Shown piece by piece: positions 1 to 5,168 of a stretch of DNA of 5,168 nucleotides. A program made the position numbers and the translations under genes. The stretch's first letter is position 1; the number at the start of each line of letters is the position of its first letter. The DNA is from JAMBLL01 sp036985935 (lineage in GTDB: Bacteria; Actinomycetota; Acidimicrobiia; Spongiisociales; UBA5794): the NCBI GenBank assembly GCA_036985935.1, contig BTQP01000135.1, positions 1-5,168 of the forward strand, read 5' to 3'. Below the pieces are notes generated by a model, which saw nothing but the letters and a program-made list of their open reading frames with translations, searched no databases and was not told where the DNA came from.

Positions 1-731
1 CTCACCGCTTGATAGGTGGTCCTCTCCCCCATGCCGATGAGCACAACGCCGTTACCGACCGGCATCACATCGCCACCTTCGATAGCGGCACTTCCGTAGT
101 TTCGTTCTGGCGGATCTCCCCACCAGAACTCGAAGTCTCCGTTCTTGAATTCGGGGTGGTGTTTGTAGATCGCTGCCATGTGCAGCGACTCCTTCGTGCG
201 TGCTGGGAAGAACATCGGATGAACAGTGACGCCGCCGTAGATCCAGGCAGATGTATCCCTCGTGAACAGCTGGTTCGGCAGAGGCGGGAGAACCATGTCT
301 GTACCCGACCATGCACCGTGGGCTGACGATGAGAGCTCGCTCGGCAGTTCCTCGACCGTCAAACCGCCGATGACGTGCCGAACAAGGGTCGCACTGTCGA
401 GTTCGTCCATCCACTCGCGCAGGATGCCTACCCCGCTGACGCCTACTTCGTCTGGTGTCAGCTTGCGATCGAGCAAGTATTTCCTGCCCTCAACATTCTC
501 GACGACGGCTTCGAGGAGCTCGTGGACCAACAGCACGTCGATCCCAAAGTCATTGCGCATGACATCAACGAAAGCGTCGTGTTCCTTTCGTGCCTTTTTG
601 GCCCAGATCACGTCCTCGAACAGAAACTCCCTTGCGTTCGAGGGCGTGAGCCTGCGCATCTCGTGGCCTGGTCGGTGCACGATGACCTTGCGAAGTTTTC
701 CAACTTCGGAATATGCACCAAATTCGCTCAT
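1..731 (-). CDS. arcA: Arginine deiminase, N-terminal part (runs off left edge)
   Basis: Hydrolyses L-arginine to L-citrulline and ammonia in the cytoplasm, the first step of the arginine deiminase pathway. The frame is open from an ATG at 731-729 to the window edge and gives 243 residues, beginning MSEFGAYSEVGKLRKVIVHR, the usual start of the family. Visible family motifs are LFTRD (D159 in the guanidinium-binding position), EGGD (E218, D221) and GMGERTT (R237 region). Family members are roughly 400-420 residues, so about 165 residues are missing, including the catalytic His-x-Asp and the C-terminal nucleophilic Cys. The start is supported by AGAGG at 741-745, nine bases upstream. No internal stop or frameshift is seen in the visible part. 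The gene diverges from an ornithine carbamoyltransferase gene, the next pathway enzyme. Identity is very secure; only completeness is unknown. Confidence 0.96.
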   Translation of the reverse strand, partial: MSEFGAYSEVGKLRKVIVHRPGHEMRRLTPSNAREFLFEDVIWAKKARKEHDAFVDVMRNDFGIDVLLVHELLEAVVENVEGRKYLLDRKLTPDEVGVSGVGILREWMDELDSATLVRHVIGGLTVEELPSELSSSAHGAWSGTDMVLPPLPNQLFTRDTSAWIYGGVTVHPMFFPARTKESLHMAAIYKHHPEFKNGDFEFWWGDPPERNYGSAAIEGGDVMPVGNGVVLIGMGERTTYQAV

Positions 732-858
732 GACCTGGTACCTCTCAGGCGCTGCGACAATATGTGATCATCAGTCGTTTGTAAGGTTACCGCGCAACGC
801 CGATCCGAAAGAGTACGTAGAACGGGCATCGCTTGCGCGAAGCCGATTGGAGATCACT
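732..858. promoter_or_regulatory. Divergent control region between arcA and arcB
   Basis: This 127-bp spacer must hold the start signals of both divergent arginine-catabolism genes. On the minus strand a possible sigma70-type promoter for arcA is TTACAA (779-784) and TATTGT (757-762) with a 16-bp spacer; the match is modest. It would place the start of transcription near 750, just ahead of the AGAGG ribosome site. I could not pick a convincing promoter for the plus-strand gene. A TGATCA palindrome lies at 765-770 within TGTGATCATCA, but there is no full CRP/FNR-like dyad and no recognisable ARG box. The role is inferred from position. Confidence 0.4.
849..852 (+). promoter_or_regulatory. Ribosome binding site that decides the arcB start
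   Basis: GGAG stands six bases before GTG at 859. The frame is open far upstream, back to an ATG at 262, but those residues are only the antisense of arcA. This site, and the fact that family similarity begins immediately after the GTG, fix the start at 859. Confidence 0.7.
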
Positions 859-1872
859 GTGGCATACAGCCTCAAGGGCAGGAGTTTCGTCAAGGAGCTC
901 GACTTCACGCCGCTCGAGATGACCACGCTGCTGGAGCTGTCGGTGAAACTCAAGGATGCGAAACGCGACGGGATTGAACAACCCCGGTTGGGTGGCAAGA
1001 ATATTGCTCTCCTTTTCGAGAAGACGTCGACACGAACCCGCGCTGCGTTCGAGGTGGCGGCATTCGACCAGGGTGCCCACGTCACGTACTTCGATCCCGC
1101 AGGATCTCAGATGGGTCACAAGGAATCCATCGCAGACACAGCGCGGGTGTTGGGGCGTATATACGACGCCCTGGAGTATCGGGGGAAACACCAGAGCGAC
1201 ATTGAAGTTCTCGCCACCAACGCCGGAGTACCGGTCTACAACGGACTCACCGATGAATGGCATCCGACTCAGATGCTTGCGGATTACCTCACGATGCATG
1301 AAGCAAGCGAGAAACCGTACGGCGAATTGTCGTACGCATTCGTCGGCGATCTGCGATTCAACATGGCGCGATCGCACATCGTCATGGCCGCGCTCATGGG
1401 AAGCGACATCAGACTCGCCGGACCGCACAATCTGGCCCCGCCCTCTGACGTCATAGCTACCGCGGAGTCGATCGCAGAAACGACGGGCGCTTCCATCACG
1501 GTCACCGAAGACGTCGTAGCGGCCGTAAGAGACGTTGATTTCGTGCACACCGATGTGTGGGTCTCTATGGGTGAGTCCAAGGATGTCTGGTCGGAACGAG
1601 TGGAGGACCTCAAGCCGTATCAGATCTCGGCTGAGCTGATGTCGGCTACCGGAAATCCTCACGCCAAGTTCATGCATTGTCTGCCGGCGTATCACGACGA
1701 GAACACCGTCGTTGGCAGGGACATCATCGAGCACACGAACATGCCAGATGGCCTCGAGGTGACGCACGAGGTGTTCGAATCGAGCCGCAGCATCGTCTTC
1801 GAACAGGCCGAGAACCGGCTACACACGATCAAGGCAATCCTCGTCGCGACGCTGGTCGACGATGACGTTTGA
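859..1872 (+). CDS. arcB: Ornithine carbamoyltransferase (catabolic arcB / argF type)
   Basis: Interconverts ornithine plus carbamoyl phosphate and citrulline plus phosphate; beside arcA the likely direction is citrulline phosphorolysis, feeding carbamate kinase. The protein is 337 residues, close to E. coli ArgI and ArcB-type enzymes. Carbamoyl-phosphate site: STRTR at 57-61 and HPTQ at 135-138. Ornithine site: N168, D232, S236 and M237 in DVWVSMGE (232-239). The HCLPA loop with catalytic Cys274 is at 273-277, and the C-terminal HEVFES and ENRLHTIKA stretches are intact. One oddity is GDLRFNMARS (163-172), where most family members have GDxRNNxxxS: the first Asn is Phe, while the second, ornithine-contacting Asn is kept. 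The start is GTG with GGAG six bases upstream. The end overlaps the next gene by 11 bp. An anabolic ArgF role cannot be excluded from sequence alone. Confidence 0.95.
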   Translation: MAYSLKGRSFVKELDFTPLEMTTLLELSVKLKDAKRDGIEQPRLGGKNIALLFEKTSTRTRAAFEVAAFDQGAHVTYFDPAGSQMGHKESIADTARVLGRIYDALEYRGKHQSDIEVLATNAGVPVYNGLTDEWHPTQMLADYLTMHEASEKPYGELSYAFVGDLRFNMARSHIVMAALMGSDIRLAGPHNLAPPSDVIATAESIAETTGASITVTEDVVAAVRDVDFVHTDVWVSMGESKDVWSERVEDLKPYQISAELMSATGNPHAKFMHCLPAYHDENTVVGRDIIEHTNMPDGLEVTHEVFESSRSIVFEQAENRLHTIKAILVATLVDDDV

Positions 1873-2398
1873 TACCCACGCGTTGGCCGACGTCGTCCTC
1901 ACGGACTCTGAGGGAGTCGAGGTGCGACTCGGTGGTCTGTGGGAGCGGGCTCCACACGTGATCCTGTTCCTCAGACATTTTGGCTGACTGACGTGTCGTG
2001 AGCGGGCCGGTCAGGTCCGGGACCGGTACAAAGACCTGCTGGCAACGGGAGCGGGCGTAACCGCGATCGGCACCGGCGGTCGGAGATACGCACAAGCCTT
2101 CATCGAAGATCAGTCCGTCCCGTTTCCGGTACTGCTCGATGATGATGGAGTCGCCGCAGACATCGTCGAGATGAACAAACTTGATGTCGCGTCGGTCTTG
2201 AGACCGGATGCCCTGTTGAAGGGCGCTCGCACGCTTGCCCGCGGGAACCGACAGCACAAGACGGGACGACGACCTACGCAGCTAGGCGCAACCCTTGTTC
2301 TCGGGCCAGGTGACGACCTGTTGTATCTCGACAAGGAATCCTTTGCAGGAGACCACGCAGACCTCGACGAAGTGGTCGGGATCCTCGCGTCGGCCTGA
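1862..2398 (+). CDS. Putative selenoprotein, peroxiredoxin-like (PRXL2/SelL-like) with in-frame UGA as Sec42
   Basis: Read through one in-frame TGA, this is a 178-residue thioredoxin-fold protein of the AhpC/TSA 'peroxiredoxin-like' group. Beta-strand HVILFLRHFG (32-41) leads into U42-L43-T44-C45-RE. Relatives have Cys-x-x-Cys here, as in FLRHFGCxxCRE. Beyond the TGA the family pattern continues without break: GVTAIGTGG (65-73), FPVLLDDDG (88-96), QLGATLVLGPG (140-150) and AGDHADLDEVV (162-172). The expected role is a cytoplasmic thiol/selenol oxidoreductase or peroxidase; its substrate is unknown. The ATG at 1862 lies inside the 3' end of the carbamoyltransferase gene, with no strong Shine-Dalgarno, so translational coupling is likely. 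A SECIS-like hairpin follows the TGA. Alternatives are a nonsense mutation or a base error converting TGC/TGT to TGA. The family assignment is firm; the Sec reading is strong but needs selABC and tRNA-Sec elsewhere in the genome. Confidence 0.85.
1985..1987 (+). other. In-frame UGA, candidate selenocysteine codon (Sec42)
   Basis: TGA is codon 42 of the frame starting at 1862 and falls exactly on the first residue of the redox motif, where relatives have the nucleophilic Cys. It is followed by C, as is the UGA of E. coli fdhF. The coding frame continues with conserved sequence for 136 codons to a second TGA at 2396-2398. Replacement at precisely the Cys position is the classic signature of a selenoprotein, rather than random decay. 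Confidence 0.82.
2006..2027 (+). promoter_or_regulatory. Candidate bacterial SECIS hairpin
   Basis: In the mRNA, CCGGUC (2007-2012) pairs perfectly with GACCGG (2021-2026), and a G-U pair (2006-2027) extends the stem to 7 bp. The 8-nt apical loop is AGGUCCGG. It begins 25 nt after the UGA, inside the 16-37 nt range used for bacterial SECIS models, and has a G at loop position 2 and a GGU, as in fdhF-type elements bound by SelB. A competing inner pairing, GGUC (2014-2017) with GACC (2021-2024), is possible. The element is coding at the same time (A49 to R55 and flanks). Function is inferred from position and shape. Confidence 0.7.
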
Positions 2399-2416
2399 TA
2401 TCCCGATCAAGCCATT

Positions 2417-2438
2417 CTGTCTCGACAACGAGAGTCAG
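2417..2438. terminator. Short hairpin between convergent genes, possible terminator
   Basis: TCTCG (2420-2424) and CGAGA (2429-2433) form a perfect 5-bp stem around ACAA. CTG (2417-2419) and CAG (2436-2438) can extend it past a 2-nt bulge. It sits 18 nt after the selenoprotein stop and overlaps the stop codon of the small convergent gene. No U-rich tract follows on either strand, so intrinsic termination is uncertain. Confidence 0.3.
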
Positions 2439-2548
2439 CCACCAAAGCCGGCATACAGAGCGGCAACGGCAAGGACGACGAGAACAACAAACACTGCGAT
2501 CGCCCAGAACACTCCCTCGTCGCTGCTGCCAAAGTCGGAATGGGTCAC
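2435..2548 (-). CDS. Small single-span membrane protein, function unknown
   Basis: This is a 37-residue protein read from GTG at 2548. It has a short acidic/polar N-terminus (MTHSDFGSSDEG) followed by one strongly hydrophobic segment, residues 13-34 (FWAIAVFVVLVVLAVAALYAG region), ending in FGG. The segment is long enough to cross the membrane once. The start is chosen because AAGGAGG (2556-2562) stands seven bases upstream; a second in-frame GTG at 2551 is only four bases away from it. The upstream ATG at 2617 would add 23 residues of unremarkable sequence ahead of a perfectly placed ribosome site, so the short form is preferred. It is convergent with the selenoprotein gene and divergent from the HmuY-like gene. 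I do not recognise a family. Confidence 0.6.
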   Translation of the reverse strand: MTHSDFGSSDEGVFWAIAVFVVLVVLAVAALYAGFGG

Positions 2549-2555
2549 CACAACA

Positions 2556-2562
2556 CCTCCTT
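2556..2562 (-). promoter_or_regulatory. Strong Shine-Dalgarno for the small membrane protein
   Basis: The minus strand reads AAGGAGG, the full anti-16S match, seven bases before GTG at 2548. Its quality is the main argument that the 37-residue frame is a real gene and that the internal GTG, not the ATG at 2617, is the start. Confidence 0.65.
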
Positions 2563-2615
2563 CGGTCCCGACAGCCACTTCATCGCCGGCGAAACCGTTC
2601 GACCTACATGTGGAC

Positions 2616-2645
2616 ATCGTACGCCTCAGGAGATGTCGGCTACAA
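2616..2645 (-). promoter_or_regulatory. Possible promoter of the small membrane protein gene
   Basis: On the minus strand, TTGTAG (2640-2645) and TACGAT (2616-2621) are separated by 18 bp. The -10 element fits the TAnnnT pattern; the -35 element matches only in its first three bases. Transcription would begin near 2609, leaving a leader of about 60 nt. This is a weak motif-based call. Confidence 0.25.
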
Positions 2646-2648
2646 GAG

Positions 2649-2840
2649 GGTATGAGAGTCCATGTGCTGCCACTGCGTCAGCGGCGCGTCGTCGAGGCAC
2701 TGGGTTTCCCTAGCCAGCGGATTCATGTCCAGGCGATACGCGAGTAGAGCATCACGGCCCTATTGGCTCCTTCGGGGCCGACATACGGTTGACCCAGAAA
2801 GCACGAATGACTCGGCCTGGCGCCGCGTGGGAGGCAACGA
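2649..2840. other. Divergent spacer before the HmuY-like gene, no supported gene
   Basis: This stretch must contain the promoter of the downstream plus-strand gene, but no good -35/-10 pair was found. An isolated TTGACC at 2789-2794 has no matching -10. One compact hairpin, GGCUCC-UUC-GGGGCC (2765-2779, with one U-G pair), could form in a 5' leader; no T-run follows. Short reading frames here lack ribosome sites and protein-like composition. Confidence 0.4.
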
Positions 2841-3536
2841 ATGGGCAACGAAGAGATCACTCGGAAGCGGTGGTGGCAACTGAAGAGAACCTGGCTCATC
2901 GGCATGCCCTCGCTTCTGGTAATCGGGGTCGTGGGTACGTTCGTTTGGGGAAGTCTCCAGCCGAAGCCTGCCGGTTATGCCCCGGTTGACGAGCCTCAGA
3001 TAGTCGCAGCGCCGCAAGAGGTCGACGCTGTCGTCGACGAAGCGACGTCCGAACCCATAGAGATCTCCAGGTACACGGTGGATGCCACGAGTCGAGACAA
3101 TTGGGTCCTTTTCGACTTCACTCAAGGCCGTGTAATCGAAGGCGATCTTTTCTCACCGGGTTGGGATCTTGCATTCCGCAGGACCACGGTGCTGACCAAC
3201 TCCGGTGAGACCAACCCCCTGGGGGTCGGGGGTGCCATCGACCTGGGTGAGGTACTTCTCAAGGATGCGGTCATGCCGGAGTCAGGACTGTTCGAGGTTG
3301 ACGTTCTCGGTGGCGAGGATGAGGACGAGCTTGAGAATCCCGCTGTCGGGAGTTGGTACTCGTACTCGTTCATCAAGCACATCGTTTCGACCAAGCCAAA
3401 CTCATACCTGGTCGCAACGGGCGAGGATCTGAACGCACTCGTTCAATTCGACTCCTACTACTGCGAGGACGAAAAGCCAGGTTGCATCACGTTCCGGTAC
3501 CGCCTCGTTCCTCAGGCCAGGACGACAGAGTCGTAG
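2841..3536 (+). CDS. HmuY-like family protein with N-terminal membrane anchor
   Basis: This 231-residue protein has a basic N-terminus (RKRWWQLKR, 8-16), one hydrophobic segment at about 17-39, an acidic Pro/Ala-rich linker (about 40-72) and a beta-rich domain from about 75 to 225. The domain carries the hallmarks of the HmuY fold: GWDLAFRRT (107-115), TNSGETNPLGVGG (119-131) and a C-terminal SYYCEDEKPGCITFRYRL region (205-222). HmuY of Porphyromonas is a secreted heme-binding lipoprotein, but the wider family is diverse. No lipobox Cys is present here; the protein looks anchored by an uncleaved signal, with the domain outside. Cys208 and Cys215 are placed to form a disulfide. The start is supported by GGGAGG (2829-2834) six bases before the ATG. 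Heme binding is not shown, and the His/Met ligands of HmuY cannot be aligned by eye. Confidence 0.8.
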   Translation: MGNEEITRKRWWQLKRTWLIGMPSLLVIGVVGTFVWGSLQPKPAGYAPVDEPQIVAAPQEVDAVVDEATSEPIEISRYTVDATSRDNWVLFDFTQGRVIEGDLFSPGWDLAFRRTTVLTNSGETNPLGVGGAIDLGEVLLKDAVMPESGLFEVDVLGGEDEDELENPAVGSWYSYSFIKHIVSTKPNSYLVATGEDLNALVQFDSYYCEDEKPGCITFRYRLVPQARTTES

Positions 3537-3642
3537 ATCCATTCCCCACAATCCGCGGGTGGCGCCGCTAGCTTTGCGAATCCGCCGGCTCCTATTCCTC
3601 CACCTGAGCGAGCCGTCGGCCTGAGCGAGCGTTCGGCGCTGG
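3537..3642. other. Convergent spacer between HmuY-like gene and histidine kinase
   Basis: Both flanking genes end here. The spacer is GC-rich and holds the 17-bp tandem repeat listed separately. I see no stem followed by a T-run on either strand, so any termination signal is not obvious by eye. Confidence 0.5.
3603..3636. repeat. Two tandem copies of a 17-bp repeat
   Basis: CCTGAGCGAGCCGTCGG (3603-3619) is followed at once by CCTGAGCGAGCGTTCGG (3620-3636); 15 of 17 bases match. It lies just past the stop of the kinase gene, in the convergent spacer. It may be a simple slippage duplication; no function is evident. Confidence 0.75.
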
Positions 3643-5166
3643 TCAAACCTCCACGTCGAGCGTGACTACCGTTCCATGAGTCGGAGCAGCGTCGATTGCG
3701 ATCCGGCCCCCCACAAGTTCGGCGCGTTCGCGCATGCCGTTGATGCCGAGCGTTGTCCACTGGCCGAGGCGCGCGGGGTCGAACCCGACGCCGTCGTCGG
3801 TTATACACACTCGACAGTGACCTGGCGCGAACGTCACGACCAGTGACGCCTTCGTGGCACAAGCGTGCTTCTCGACGTTCCGGAGCGCTTCCTGGGCGAC
3901 ACGGAACACAGCCACCTCCGTGTCCGGTGAAAGGCGGCGCGGCATACCCTCAATCCGAAACTCGGTGTCGAGGCCCGAACGCTCGGCCAGGTCACGCGGC
4001 AGCCACTCGAGTGCCGGAGCAAGTCCGAGATCGTCCAGCACGGTCGGGCGAAGGTCGTGGCTGAAGCTGCGAATCGTCTGGAGGATTTCGAGCGTTACCC
4101 CCCGCAGCTCAGCCGCACGGTCGGCGACCTCGCCGGACCCACGGCCATCGGTAGCGAGACGCTCGAGTCCCCGGGATAGCAGTATGAGCGGCTGGGCCGC
4201 AGAATCGTGAAGTTCTCGCGCGATGCGTTTTCGCTCGTCCTCCTGCGCCCGGGTGACCTCCTTGACATATCGCTGTAACTGGAGTTTCTCCTGGTCGTGG
4301 AGCCGAGCGTTGTCGAGTGTTACACCCAGCTCACGAGTGACGGCAACGAGCAGCGCTACGTCCTCATCGCTTGGGGAGGTCCCATCTGGCCAGGCGACCA
4401 CGAGCGTTCCGAAGTGAGTTTCCCTTCCCGTGACCGGGATCGCGGCGACGCCTGCACGCCAACTCACATCCGCGTTTTCCGACGGCAGGTCTTCGCTCAT
4501 CACCTCGTGAACGCGTTGCCGTCCCAGGGTTGACGAATGTGCGCCGACCAGTGGGCTCCGTTCGCCTTCGCCGTCAGAGGCGAACGCGGCTGCCTCCAGA
4601 TCCAAAGCAGCGATAAGCCGGTCGAGTAGCAAACCGATAGAGTCCCTGGACTTCAGTGATCGGGTCATGCTCCCCGCAACACCGTTGAGAAAAGCCAGGC
4701 GTCGGCTGGTCTCTTCGGCACGCTGGCGCTCGCGACGTTCGCGTTGCACGGGCAGCGCTACCAGCACCCCCAGGGCGACCACCAGGATCGTCGCACCAAC
4801 CTCGCCGATCCAAGCGAATTCGTCTTGGTGCCAAAAGATCGCGTTGGGAATGTTGAGCAGGGCGCTCCAGAGACCAGTGAACAATCCCCCTTCTATTCCG
4901 TACATCAGGCTGGCATACGCCACAGGGACGACGTAGAGGATGACGGGGAAATAGTGCAGTCCTGTGTGGAGACCTACCGGACTCTCCAGAACGCCCGTCA
5001 TTTCGAGCAGAAAGTGAATAGCGGTCGCGATGGCCACGCCAAGCTGCACCAGCCAAAAGGATGGCTCCTGCAACCTCAGCCTGCCCAGCCGAAATCGTTC
5101 TCCGGGGACCGGCAGGTATCCGATGGCGCTGGCCTGGCTCACGAGATCTCGTCCAAGTTCAGCCAT
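3643..5166 (-). CDS. Membrane sensor histidine kinase, NarL/DegS class (HisKA_3)
   Basis: A 507-residue two-component sensor that should autophosphorylate on His320 and pass phosphate to a LuxR/NarL-type regulator. Order of parts: about three to four membrane segments (about 37-60, 71-90, 92-112 and 119-140) with short loops; a charged linker helix rich in Arg and Glu (141-157); a GAF-like region (about 160-290); a dimerisation helix with EDERKRIARELHD (309-321, H320); and a HATPase_c domain (about 410-507). The HATPase_c domain has N box EALRNVEKHA (N430), G1 box DDGVGFD (457-463), G2 LGINGMRER (473-481) and a terminal GTVVTLDVEV. No extracytoplasmic sensor domain is evident, so the signal may be sensed in the membrane or by the GAF-like region. 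The ATG at 5166 lies 2 bp from the window edge, so its ribosome site is unseen and the true start could be further right. No response regulator follows it here; the convergent neighbour is the HmuY-like gene. Confidence 0.93.
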   Translation of the reverse strand: MAELGRDLVSQASAIGYLPVPGERFRLGRLRLQEPSFWLVQLGVAIATAIHFLLEMTGVLESPVGLHTGLHYFPVILYVVPVAYASLMYGIEGGLFTGLWSALLNIPNAIFWHQDEFAWIGEVGATILVVALGVLVALPVQRERRERQRAEETSRRLAFLNGVAGSMTRSLKSRDSIGLLLDRLIAALDLEAAAFASDGEGERSPLVGAHSSTLGRQRVHEVMSEDLPSENADVSWRAGVAAIPVTGRETHFGTLVVAWPDGTSPSDEDVALLVAVTRELGVTLDNARLHDQEKLQLQRYVKEVTRAQEDERKRIARELHDSAAQPLILLSRGLERLATDGRGSGEVADRAAELRGVTLEILQTIRSFSHDLRPTVLDDLGLAPALEWLPRDLAERSGLDTEFRIEGMPRRLSPDTEVAVFRVAQEALRNVEKHACATKASLVVTFAPGHCRVCITDDGVGFDPARLGQWTTLGINGMRERAELVGGRIAIDAAPTHGTVVTLDVEV

Positions 5167-5168
5167 GC

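Noticed and set aside
262..858. Upstream extension of the carbamoyltransferase frame to an ATG at 262, giving 536 residues
   Set aside because: The extra 199 residues are the antisense of arcA and its spacer. Family similarity starts right after the GTG at 859, which has a ribosome site.
732..858. ARG box or full CRP/FNR-type dyad in the arcA/arcB spacer
   Set aside because: Only a TGATCA palindrome and a TGTGA half-site are present; no second half at proper spacing.
787..1767. Long minus-strand open frame of 326 codons
   Set aside because: It is the shadow of the carbamoyltransferase gene. Its composition (many Arg and His) is typical of an antisense frame and no family pattern is visible.
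1985..1987. TGA read as Trp or Gly under an alternative genetic code
   Set aside because: TGA terminates the carbamoyltransferase, the small membrane protein and the kinase at the expected family ends, and TGG is used freely for Trp. Relatives have Cys at this position, not Trp or Gly.
2171..2398. Independent 75-residue plus-strand gene starting at ATG 2171
   Set aside because: It is the C-terminal half of the peroxiredoxin-like protein in the same frame, and no ribosome site precedes the ATG.
2652..2747. 31-residue plus-strand frame (MRVHVLPLRQRR start)
   Set aside because: AGAGGG lies only one base or so before the ATG, too close to act as a ribosome site, and the peptide shows no recognisable feature.
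2765..2779. GGCUCC-UUC-GGGGCC hairpin as an intrinsic terminator or riboswitch
   Set aside because: No U-tract follows and no conserved riboswitch core could be seen; it may be a chance GC-rich stem.
3537..3642. Rho-independent terminator between the HmuY-like gene and the kinase
   Set aside because: GC-rich short complementarities exist, but none has a stable stem followed by T residues on either strand.

Overview
The window reads as a chromosomal stretch of a moderately high-GC bacterium. Codons favour G or C at the third position, GTG starts occur beside clear Shine-Dalgarno sites, and genes are tightly packed. An actinobacterial or similar high-GC lineage would fit, but nothing here fixes the taxon. 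TGA is a normal stop in several genes and TGG encodes Trp, so the code is standard apart from one in-frame TGA that looks like a selenocysteine codon.

Left part (1-2398): a divergent arginine-catabolism locus. The minus strand carries the N-terminal 243 residues of arginine deiminase (arcA), running off the left edge. About 127 bp away on the plus strand is a full-length ornithine carbamoyltransferase (arcB/argF type, GTG start at 859). Together they convert arginine to citrulline and ammonia, then citrulline and phosphate to ornithine and carbamoyl phosphate. A carbamate kinase and an arginine/ornithine antiporter are not in the window.

Overlapping the 3' end of the carbamoyltransferase gene by 11 bp is the most notable gene: a 178-codon peroxiredoxin-like (PRXL2/SelL-like, AhpC/TSA superfamily) reading frame. 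Its first active-site cysteine is replaced by an in-frame TGA (1985-1987), giving FLRHFG-U-LTC-RE. The frame continues for 136 codons of well-conserved family sequence. A GC-rich hairpin whose apical loop begins AGGU lies 18 nt after the TGA, where a bacterial SECIS element is expected. I read this as a selenoprotein that a standard gene caller would split or truncate.

Middle part (2399-2840): a short convergent gap with a small hairpin. Next is a 37-residue single-span membrane protein on the minus strand with a near-perfect Shine-Dalgarno, then a divergent spacer without a convincing gene.

Right part (2841-5166): a membrane-anchored HmuY-like protein on the plus strand, a 106-bp convergent spacer with a 17-bp tandem repeat, and a NarL-class membrane sensor histidine kinase on the minus strand. 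The kinase's possible start codon lies 2 bp from the right edge. No response regulator lies downstream of the kinase in this window.
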